Shown one piece after another: positions 8,443 through 16,700 of a stretch of 57,570 nucleotides of DNA. The first letter of the stretch is position 1; each line of letters opens with the position of its first letter. Below the pieces are notes generated by a model that saw only the letters and a list, made by a program, of their open reading frames with translations, was not told where the DNA came from and ran no database searches. The translations under genes were made by a program, and so were the position numbers. Source of the DNA: an uncultured bacterium (lineage in GTDB: Bacteria > Planctomycetota > UBA1135 > GCA-002686595); contig CALEMP010000201.1 of assembly GCA_937910685.1 (NCBI GenBank), positions 1 through 57,570 on the forward strand, written 5' to 3'.

Positions 8443-9846
8443 ATGACCCCAAGAGAGGCTGGCTACAATCTCAACGGTGTGCTAAAATCTGGACCTGTGG
8501 GAGAAGACGATCGATTGCTAGGGGTGGGGGGCTGCCTGGGTGGCTGCGTATCCGTGCCCACGTCGAAGTCCATGGCTCAAAGGGCTCTGCTTGCGGCTTG
8601 TGTGGCCCGTGGCAGCACTCGGCTGACCGGGTTGCCGGAGGGGGCAGACGTGCTTGCGGCTCTTGGGATCCCTCGCCTTCTGGGGGTGCTTCAACAAGTC
8701 CCCGGTTCGGATCAGGCCGCCGTGCGCGGGATGCCGCCGGGCATTGGCGCGGGCCCTGATCATTCTTGGATGGTGGGGGAGTCAGGAACCCTGGCCCGTT
8801 GTGCCACGGCACTCGGGGCCCTTGGATGGAACCCCGGAACTTCCATGGAAATTCAAGCGGCGGGCAGCCTTCTGACCCGCAACAGCCCTGCCTTGATGGG
8901 GACTTTGGATTCCATCGGGGTCGAGCGCCAAGAGCTCGGGGTTCCCGGGGGCTGGCCCCTGCGGGTGCGGTCTGTGGAACCACCCGAGGAAGTGCTCCTG
9001 GAAAACCCAAGTTCCAGTCAAGAGGTCAGCGCTCTGATCTTGGCCCTCGCAGCGTGGCCCGAGCCGAGGAAGCTCATGGTCCGAGGGAGCATCCCCAGCC
9101 GGCCCTATGTGGAGTTGACCCGATCGGTTTTAGAGACGTTCGGAGTGCGCGTGCGGGAGGAATCCCTCTCTGGCCGCATGCGCTGCTTCTATATCCAAGG
9201 ACCACTCGTGGCCCCCGAACAACCCTTGGCCATTGAGCCGGATGCTTCCGCCGCTGCCGTGGCCCTAGTGGGAGCCTGCCTTTCCGGCGGGGAGGCGCGC
9301 ATCGATGGCTTGGGCCTTGGATCAGTCCAGGGGGACGTGCGTATTGTCCAACATCTCGAGGCCTTCGGATGCCAAGCGGGGGAAACCCAAGTGGATGGGC
9401 GCCCTGCGCTCTGGGCCTCGGGGAGTCCCCGCCGCGGGGCAACCCTGGACTTGTCTGGGGAACCAGACCTGGCTCCCGTCTTGGTGCCTCTCGCCGCAGC
9501 TGCGGCAAAAGCGGGGTTTGCCAGCTGCTTTACCGGGCTCGGTACCCTGGATGGAAAGGAGAGCCCGCGGCTCACGGGATTGGCCCAGGGGCTCCGGGAC
9601 TGTGGATTTGAAGTCCGTGCCGGTGAGGCGGAATTGGTCGTGGCCGCTGGGCACGAACCCTGCCCAGCCCCGGTCCTCGATGCCCATGGGGACCATCGAA
9701 TGGTCTTTGCCTTTTGCCTGCTAGGATGGGTCATTCCAGGGTTACGAGTGGCTGGAAAATCCCATGTGGCGAAATCCTGGCCCAATTTTCTCACGGACTT
9801 TGAGGCTGCCGGAGTGAATTGGACTCATTATTCCGGCCCCAGGTAG
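8443..9846 (+). CDS. aroA: 3-phosphoshikimate 1-carboxyvinyltransferase (EPSP synthase)
   Basis: Transfers enolpyruvyl from PEP to shikimate-3-phosphate in aromatic amino-acid synthesis. Landmarks in order are VSVPTSKSMAQRALLAA (substrate Lys/Ser loop, about residues 37-53), GESGTLAR (PEP-site equivalent of the GNAGTxxR motif), SSSQEVSALILALA, EPDASAAAVALV and HGDHRMVFAFCLLG. The sequence is divergent from enterobacterial AroA but complete. The open frame continues 103 codons upstream, but that part is antisense to purC and was excluded. ATG 8443 is used here; GTG codons at 8479 and 8497 would also leave the first motif intact, so the start is uncertain. Confidence 0.9.
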   Translation: MTPREAGYNLNGVLKSGPVGEDDRLLGVGGCLGGCVSVPTSKSMAQRALLAACVARGSTRLTGLPEGADVLAALGIPRLLGVLQQVPGSDQAAVRGMPPGIGAGPDHSWMVGESGTLARCATALGALGWNPGTSMEIQAAGSLLTRNSPALMGTLDSIGVERQELGVPGGWPLRVRSVEPPEEVLLENPSSSQEVSALILALAAWPEPRKLMVRGSIPSRPYVELTRSVLETFGVRVREESLSGRMRCFYIQGPLVAPEQPLAIEPDASAAAVALVGACLSGGEARIDGLGLGSVQGDVRIVQHLEAFGCQAGETQVDGRPALWASGSPRRGATLDLSGEPDLAPVLVPLAAAAAKAGFASCFTGLGTLDGKESPRLTGLAQGLRDCGFEVRAGEAELVVAAGHEPCPAPVLDAHGDHRMVFAFCLLGWVIPGLRVAGKSHVAKSWPNFLTDFEAAGVNWTHYSGPR

Positions 9847-9862
9847 CTAGGCTCTGACGCCG

Positions 9863-10888
9863 ATGACTTCCCCTTCAGACTCCACCCCAGTCCCATCCGG
9901 CCCGATCCTCGTCACAGGCGGGGCGGGGTATGTGGGTTCCCAGGCGGTACGCAGGCTGCATCGGGCGGGAGTTCCCCTGGCGGTGCTGGACAACCTCAGT
10001 GCAGGACACCGTTCCGCCGTGCCCAAAGCTGTGCCCTTTTTTGAGGGGGACCTTTTGGATGAGAAGCGACTGAAAGAGGTCTTTGCCCAGGTGCAACCCC
10101 GTTCGATTCTACACTTCGCCGCCCGTTGTTACGTGGGTGAGTCGGTGCGCGATCCCGCGGGCTACCACTTGGTCAATGTGGAAGGCACCCGGCGTTTGCT
10201 CGACGCTGCTCAGGCCGTGGGAGTCAAGGAGTTTGTGTTCTCGTCCACCTGCGCCACTTACGGAGTGCCCCAGGCTTTGCCGATCGATGAGAACCATCCC
10301 CAAAATCCGATCAGTCCCTATGGGGAGACCAAGCTGAAAGTCGAGCATATGCTGGCCGAAAGAGCAGCGGAGGGCGGCCCGCGGTTCGCCTGCCTGCGCT
10401 ATTTCAACGCAGCTGGCGCTGACCCAAGCGGTGCTCATGGGGAGGACCATCGTCCAGAAACGCACCTGATCCCCCTGACCCTTCAGGTGGCCCTGGGACA
10501 ACGACAACAACTGTTGGTGTTTGGTACCGACCACGACACCCGCGATGGCACTTGCATCCGCGACTATGTGCATATCGACGACTTGGCGGATGCGCACCTG
10601 CGTGCCCTAGCCCTGTTGCAGTCTGGCCACGATTCCTTGGCCTGTAACTTGGGTACTGGCGAAGGGGTTACCGTGCGCGAGGTGATTGCCATGGCGCGTG
10701 AAGTGACCGGTCACCCGATCCCATCGGTGGATACCGAGCGCAGGGAGGGCGATCCCGCAGGCCTGATCAGTGACGGTCGTCGGGCCGCCAGCATGCTGGG
10801 GTGGGCGCCCCAACGCTCGGATATGCGGACCCTGTTCGAGGATGCCTGGCGCTGGCACCAGCAGAATCCCAGCGGGTATTCCGACTAG
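9863..10888 (+). CDS. galE: UDP-glucose 4-epimerase
   Basis: An extended short-chain dehydrogenase that interconverts UDP-glucose and UDP-galactose for envelope sugars. The 341-aa protein has the NAD-binding TGGAGYVGS near residue 18, the GDLLD loop, the SSTCATYG segment that carries the catalytic Ser/Thr, and the YGETK catalytic pair near residue 152. The later LRYFNAAGADPSG and IRDYVHIDDLADAH segments are typical of GalE rather than other SDR epimerases. It starts 16 bases after aroA on the same strand, so co-transcription is likely. UDP-N-acetyl sugar specificity cannot be excluded from sequence alone. Confidence 0.93.
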   Translation: MTSPSDSTPVPSGPILVTGGAGYVGSQAVRRLHRAGVPLAVLDNLSAGHRSAVPKAVPFFEGDLLDEKRLKEVFAQVQPRSILHFAARCYVGESVRDPAGYHLVNVEGTRRLLDAAQAVGVKEFVFSSTCATYGVPQALPIDENHPQNPISPYGETKLKVEHMLAERAAEGGPRFACLRYFNAAGADPSGAHGEDHRPETHLIPLTLQVALGQRQQLLVFGTDHDTRDGTCIRDYVHIDDLADAHLRALALLQSGHDSLACNLGTGEGVTVREVIAMAREVTGHPIPSVDTERREGDPAGLISDGRRAASMLGWAPQRSDMRTLFEDAWRWHQQNPSGYSD

Positions 10889-11010
10889 TTCTCGTTCGGG
10901 GCTGGCCGTCCGTGGATCGGGTGGTGGCCCTAGCTGGTGCTGAATTTTGACTTGCATAAGGGAAGAGTCCCAAGGGAACCCTCGGATTCACAGATTCCTA
11001 TCGCTATCCT

Positions 11011-12783
11011 GTGCCCGTGCGTAGATACAGCGATCCAAAGGGCCTTTGTGGCTTGTCCTTTATCGGTACTCAGTTGCTGGCTTCCCTGGCCCTTGTGGCC
11101 TGCGGTTCCTCTGATTCCCCGGAACCTGGCGCGACCAGGCCCCTCTTGGTGTTCGACACACCGCTCGCTGAAGCGGTCGAGGGGAATGCGGTCCCGGAGG
11201 AAGCGAGGCCCATGGTGGGGAAGGCACAGCCCCCGGCAGGAAAGGCGCAGCCCCCGGCAGGAAAGGCACAGCCCCCGGTAGGAAAGGCACAGCCCCCGGT
11301 AGGAAAGGCACAGCCCCCGGTAACCACCCAAGAGACGGGCTCGCCCCAAAACAAATCCTGGGATCAACTAGGCGGCTATGACTCCCAGTTGCAGTCCCAG
11401 GTGGAATCTGCGGTTCAGGAAGGAATCCAAAAGGCCAAGACCCATGGCAAGCTCCAAGGCAAGGACTGCGCGGTTTCGGTGGTGGTGCTCGACCTGGAAA
11501 AACGCAGCCGTTTGGTTGCCCTGGGGAGCACGCGCCTGAAACGTCCGGCGTCCAATCAAAAGATTCTTACGGTCCTTGCGGCTCTCACGGCTTTGGGTCC
11601 CGCAGGTTCCTTTGATACCAAAGTCGAAATCCAGGGCGAGGTCAAGGGAGGGGTACTCCAGGGCCAGTTGATTCTGCGCGCGGGAGGCGATCCGGTCTAT
11701 GAGCGCGACCAGGAAAACGCCATGCCCGCATGGGCCGAAAGCCTTGGGGAACTCTTGCTCGATGCGGGCATCCACAAGGTCGAGGGAGACCTGGTGTTGG
11801 ACACCGGTACCTACCCCTCACCCGGCCCCGGCCCCGCTTGGCCCAGCGCCAACGAGCACTGGCAAGAATACTGTGCTCTGGCCGGTGGTTTCAGTGCCAA
11901 CGGGGGTTGCTTGAGCGCCGTGCTTGAGGCCGCGCCGGGCATGCTGAGGGTGCGCGTCTTGCCTCCCGGGCACGGACTCAAGGAGGACATTACCGTACGG
12001 AAAGGTCCTGCGGGAAAGGCTCTGGATGTTCGCGTCGGGGTCCAGGGGTCACGGGTGATCGTGGGGGGCACGTTCCCTTCGGGAATCCCCCGTTGGTCCA
12101 GCCGTTTTGCCCATCCCGATCCAGTGGCGCTCTTCGGGGGATCCCTGATCATGACCCTTGGGTTGCAGGGATTTGAGATCACCGGTCAGTCCCGTGTGCA
12201 GGCCCAAGCACCCCCAGGCACAGTCCTGGGGTGGGTTTCTCGGCCTATTGCAGGGCAGCTGGAGGCGATCCTGCAGGACTCGAACAACAGCGTCACGGAT
12301 CAAGTGTTCTTGACCCTTGGGGCCCGGGCAGGGGATGGATCCCGGGCCGGTTCTTTGGACGCTGTGCGCAAAGCCCTGGGCTCTTTGGGCCTCGACGGCA
12401 GCTCACTGGTGATGGTGGATGGCTCCGGGCTATCCCGGGACAATCAAGTGACCACGCGCTTGCTGGCTGGGTCCATGGGGGCCCTGCGTGAGCATGACCC
12501 AGGGGCCTTTGAGCTGTTTCTTCAAGGTCTGCCCCTGGCTGGTTCCAGCGGAAGTTTGAGCAAGCGTATGCGCTCGGGCCCGGCCTTCAAAACCGTGCGC
12601 GCCAAAACAGGTTTCATCGGGGGCACCAGTGGGCTCTCGGGAGTCGTCTTGAAAGAGGGCCTGGCGCGGCTTGCGTTTTCGATTTTAGTGGAATATCCGC
12701 GCAAGGCTGGGCTCAACACCCGCGCTTGGAAACCCATGCAAGACCGCATCGCCCAGTTGTTGGCGGCGTGGGTTGTGAAGTAA
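11011..12783 (+). CDS. dacB: D-alanyl-D-alanine carboxypeptidase/endopeptidase, PBP4 type, lipoprotein
   Basis: Cleaves D-Ala-D-Ala or cross-links in peptidoglycan in the periplasm. The 590-aa product has a GTG start, a hydrophobic stretch and a lipobox ending LVAC, giving lipid-Cys31. Residues 71-105 are five copies of a KAQPP[AV]G heptad that probably act as a flexible tether. The penicillin-binding domain follows, with active-site SNQK at 181-184, the SNN motif near 423 and KTG near 532, all intact. PBP4 proteins are usually periplasmic or weakly membrane-bound, so lipid anchoring plus the repeat spacer is a variation. The heptad region has no catalytic residues and may vary in copy number. 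Confidence 0.9.
   Translation: MPVRRYSDPKGLCGLSFIGTQLLASLALVACGSSDSPEPGATRPLLVFDTPLAEAVEGNAVPEEARPMVGKAQPPAGKAQPPAGKAQPPVGKAQPPVGKAQPPVTTQETGSPQNKSWDQLGGYDSQLQSQVESAVQEGIQKAKTHGKLQGKDCAVSVVVLDLEKRSRLVALGSTRLKRPASNQKILTVLAALTALGPAGSFDTKVEIQGEVKGGVLQGQLILRAGGDPVYERDQENAMPAWAESLGELLLDAGIHKVEGDLVLDTGTYPSPGPGPAWPSANEHWQEYCALAGGFSANGGCLSAVLEAAPGMLRVRVLPPGHGLKEDITVRKGPAGKALDVRVGVQGSRVIVGGTFPSGIPRWSSRFAHPDPVALFGGSLIMTLGLQGFEITGQSRVQAQAPPGTVLGWVSRPIAGQLEAILQDSNNSVTDQVFLTLGARAGDGSRAGSLDAVRKALGSLGLDGSSLVMVDGSGLSRDNQVTTRLLAGSMGALREHDPGAFELFLQGLPLAGSSGSLSKRMRSGPAFKTVRAKTGFIGGTSGLSGVVLKEGLARLAFSILVEYPRKAGLNTRAWKPMQDRIAQLLAAWVVK
11221..11325 (+). repeat. Five tandem 21-bp repeats inside dacB
   Basis: Five in-frame copies of a 21-base unit encode KAQPPAG, KAQPPAG, KAQPPVG, KAQPPVG and KAQPPVT. 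Copies differ by only one or two bases, which indicates recent slippage or unequal exchange. The unit is a whole number of codons, so copy changes would alter tether length without a frameshift. Confidence 0.95.
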
Positions 12784-12801
12784 TGCTGACAGGAGTTGAT
12801 T

Positions 12802-13653
12802 TTGAAACCCATAGATCTTGCACCCCACAATTTAGAATCACCCTGGCTCCCTGACCTTAAGGTTGCCCTGGCTGCCGCTTATGAAGCGGGAGAGATTCTC
12901 ATGGGGCATCTGGGACAATTGGATCCCTCAACCATTCACTCCAAAAGTGTCGAGCGAGATTTGGTCACCGCCGCCGATGTGGCCTCTGAACGGATCTTGG
13001 TGCAGCGCCTGCGGGCCGCCTGTCCTGGGCACGCTATCGAGGCAGAGGAAGAGGTCTCGGACCCGGCCGATGATCGGCCACGTTGGTTCCTGGACCCCCT
13101 CGACGGCACCACTAACTTTGTGCACAGCCTCCCGGCCTTTGCGGTTTCTATGGGCTTGTTTGTCGATGGACGCCCGGTTGCAGCCGTGGTCCATGCCCCG
13201 CGCTTGGGGGAGACCTTTTGGGCCCTGGAGGGTTGTGGGGCATATCTGGGGGCTCAGCGCCTAACGGTGCGTCCCACTCAATCCCTGGGGGATGCGATTT
13301 TGGCCACGGGTTTCCCGTACCGCCGGGGGCAATTGGCGAACTCCAATCTGGGGAACTTCTGCCATTTCTTCCCAGATGTGCGCGGGATGCGTCGCTTTGG
13401 ATCCGCTGCCCTCGATCTGGCCTATGTGGCCGCTGGCAGGCTAGATGCCTACTGGGAGCTTCATTTGTCCCCCTATGATGTGGGCGCCGGGGCTCTTCTG
13501 GTGCGTGAGGCTGGGGGCCTTGTGACCGATGGCCACGGGGGGCAAGACTGGCTGCGGGGCCGGAGTATCGTGGCGGCGGGAGAAGGTATACACCCACAGC
13601 TTCTGGCGGGCCTGGACGTGGACCGGCTCCATGAGGATCTGCCCGGGGCCTGA
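12802..13653 (+). CDS. Inositol monophosphatase family protein
   Basis: A magnesium- and lithium-type sugar phosphatase fold that dephosphorylates inositol-1-phosphate or a related phosphate. Visible motifs are the acidic EAEEEVSD loop, the metal-binding WFLDPLDGTTNFVH near residue 93, and the C-terminal YDVGAGALLVREAGG, which corresponds to the WDxAAG motif with Tyr for Trp. The AGGAG at 12791-12795 sits 6 bases before the TTG at 12802 but directly abuts an in-frame TTG at 12796, so 12802 is preferred. The gene begins 18 bases after dacB and is probably co-transcribed. Substrate (inositol phosphate, histidinol phosphate or PAP) is not determined. Confidence 0.88.
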   Translation: MKPIDLAPHNLESPWLPDLKVALAAAYEAGEILMGHLGQLDPSTIHSKSVERDLVTAADVASERILVQRLRAACPGHAIEAEEEVSDPADDRPRWFLDPLDGTTNFVHSLPAFAVSMGLFVDGRPVAAVVHAPRLGETFWALEGCGAYLGAQRLTVRPTQSLGDAILATGFPYRRGQLANSNLGNFCHFFPDVRGMRRFGSAALDLAYVAAGRLDAYWELHLSPYDVGAGALLVREAGGLVTDGHGGQDWLRGRSIVAAGEGIHPQLLAGLDVDRLHEDLPGA

Positions 13654-13790
13654 TTTTCTCGCCCCAGAACAGCGTGGCCCGATTCAGCTTGGGGAGGTAC
13701 CATGCGTAGCTTGGAGCCCTTGAATCCGGACCCAATCAAGACCCCATGAACGGGACTTGAACGGACAGCTGGAGCGGCTCGAAACGCCCC

Positions 13791-16700
13791 ATGACCCACT
13801 CTCCTGGTCCCTCTCCCATCCGCATTCGCGGAGCGCGGCAGCACAACCTCGTGGGGGTCGATCTGGACATTCCGCGGGACAGGTTGGTGGTGATCACAGG
13901 GGTCAGTGGATCGGGCAAGAGTTCCTTGGCCTTTGACACGCTCTTCCGTGAGGGCCAGCGGCGGTTTCTTGAAACCCTCTCGTCCTATGCGCGGCAATTC
14001 CTGGGGGACCTGCGGCAACCCGAGGTGGATTCCATCGAGGGCCTGGCGCCCGCCATTGCGGTGGATCAAAAATCTGTGCCCCGGGGATCCCGTTCCACGG
14101 TGGGAACCTTGACGGAAGTCACCGATCACTTGCGGATCCTCTATGCCCGAGCGGGCACCGCCTATTGTCCCGCTTGCGACGAGCCGGTGGTTGCCTCCAC
14201 TCCTGAAGCCGTGACCCAGGAGATCCTCGATACCCATGAGGGCGAAGCGGTGCAGATCGGAGCCCCTATGATTCGTAGTCGTAAGGGACACCATCGGGCT
14301 GTGTTCGAGGATCTGCGCAAGCGTGGTTTTGTTCGCGTGCGGGTGGATGGCACGATTCACCGCCTGGAAGAGGTGCCCGAACTCGGTCGCTACCAACTGC
14401 ACGACATCGAAGTCATTGTGGACCGCCTGCGTCCCAAGGCTGACAACCTCGCACGTCTTCGGGAAAGCGTGCAGCAGGCCATCGACTTGGGAGGCGGAGA
14501 CTTACTGTTGATCGCGGGGGATGAAGTGCGCCTCCTATCAACCCTGCGCACGTGTCCATCCTGCGGGGGAGAGGTGCCGCCCCTTGAGCCCCGGCTCTTT
14601 TCCTTCAATTCCTCCGTGGGAGCCTGCCCGGGCTGTTCTGGCCACGGGGAACGTCGCGAGGCCAGCGAACGCTCGGTGGTGGCGGATCGTAATTTGACCA
14701 TCCGTGAAGGTGCCCTGGCGGTGACCCGTTCCAAGGGTGGTGCGCTGTTGTTTCCCAGGGCGGACTTTGACTTCCTCGACAAGGTGGCAGAGGCCCATGG
14801 GTTTGACCTGGACACTGCCTGGAAGGATTTGGGCACCAGCGCGCGCAGGGTGATTCTGCGTGGCGCAAATGCGAATAAGCGTTTCGAAGACAAGAGCTCT
14901 TGGTCCGGGAAAAAGTCCTCTGGGTCCGTGGTTTGGCAGCGTCAATGGCGGGGTGTGATCCCCGCCCTGAACCGAGCCCAAGCCAAAGGCACCCGGCGCA
15001 AGATGGTGGACCGTTTCCTTAGCGTGCAGCCCTGCGGCGATTGCGAGGGCGCCCGCATTGCTCCCGCGCCCCGGGCCGTGCGCGTGGGAGGCGTGCGCAT
15101 GCCGGAACTCACGGGCCTTCCCGTGGAGCGCTTGCCTGCTGCCCTCAAGGCTCTCGACCTCACCGATCGAGAAAAACGCATCGGCCGGGATGTGCTCAGT
15201 GAAATTCAAAGGCGCCTGACCTTCCTGCTGCAAGTGGGTCTGGGGTACCTTTCCCTTGATCGGGCGGCGGACACCCTCTCAGGGGGCGAAGCCCAGCGCA
15301 TTCGCTTAGCGGCTCAATTAGGCGCAGGCTTGCGCGGAGTGCTTTATGTACTGGACGAACCGTCCATCGGGTTGCACTCCCGCGACCACGAAAAACTCCT
15401 TGAAGCCTTGCGTGGTTTGCGCGACATGGGCAACTCGGTGGTGGTGGTGGAACATGACGAAGCCACTTTGCGAGCGGCAGACTGGGTTGTGGACGTGGGC
15501 CCGGGTGCGGGCCGGCATGGGGGGCAAATCGTGGCCCAAGGGCCTCCTGCCCATGTGGCGAAGGCGGACACTCCCACGGGCCGCTTGCTGCGGGGCGAAT
15601 CTGTGAGTCCTGTGCGCACGACCCGCCGCGAGGGAAATGGGCAGTTCCTGCGTCTCAGAGGTGCGCGGGCCTTCAACCTCAAGGGGGTCGATTTGACCCT
15701 TGCCCTTGGAACCTTGACCGCCATCACGGGGGTCAGCGGCTCGGGCAAGAGCACCTTGATTCAACGCACCCTGCGCCCCGCTCTTGAGCGTCACTTGGGC
15801 TTGGAAGGCCCTGATCCCGGGGAGCACGATTCCCTCGAAGGCCAGGAGGTCATCGATGATTTGGTGGTGGTGGATGCGTCTCCCATCGGTCGCACGCCGC
15901 GCTCCAACCCGGCGACCTACACCAAGGTGTTGACCGGGATCCGCGACCTATTCGCTTCCTTGCCTGAAGCGCGTTTACGGGGCTACAGTAAGAGCCACTT
16001 CTCTTTCAACGTGGAGGGCGGTCGCTGCGAGGCTTGTCTCGGTGCTGGAGCCAAGCAGGTTGAACTTCAGTTCTTGGCCCCGGTGACTGTTCCCTGCGAC
16101 GAATGCGGTGGGCGGCGCTTCCAAGAGCAGCTGCTTGATGTGACCTACAAGGGCCATTCCATTGCGGACGTTCTCGCCCTGCCGGCGGAGGATGCTTTGG
16201 AGCTTTTTGATGGGCACAACATGATTATGCGCCCCTTGAGATTGATGGTCGAAGTGGGGCTTGGTTACCTGACTCTTGGGCAGCCATCCACAACGATTTC
16301 GGGGGGGGAAGCTCAGCGGCTGAAGCTTGTCTCGCATCTATCGAAACGACCGCGGGGTCAGGTGCTCTATCTGCTCGATGAACCCACCACCGGTTTGCAT
16401 CACGACGATGTGGGGCGATTGGAAGGGGCCCTGCAACGGCTCGTGGACGGAGGACACACGGTGGTGGTGATCGAGCACAACCTCGACCTGGTGACCGCCG
16501 CCGATCGGGTCTTGGACCTGGGTCCCGAAGGGGGCGCCGCGGGGGGAGAGGTGGTGGCCGAGGGGACACCCGAAGAGATCGAGGCCTGTCCTGATTCCTT
16601 TACCGGTGCTGCCCTGCGCGAGCTCCGGGAGCAGCGGGAGGGTAAGAAGCAGCGTAAGGCCCGTGCCCGGCGGGCCAAGAAACGGGCGGGTCAAGATTAC

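Noticed and set aside
11221..11325. CRISPR-like direct repeats
   Set aside because: The units are contiguous with no spacers and stay in frame inside dacB.
13473..14402. Long minus-strand open frame over the end of the phosphatase gene and the start of uvrA
   Set aside because: It is a shadow of strong plus-strand genes with no recognisable motif.
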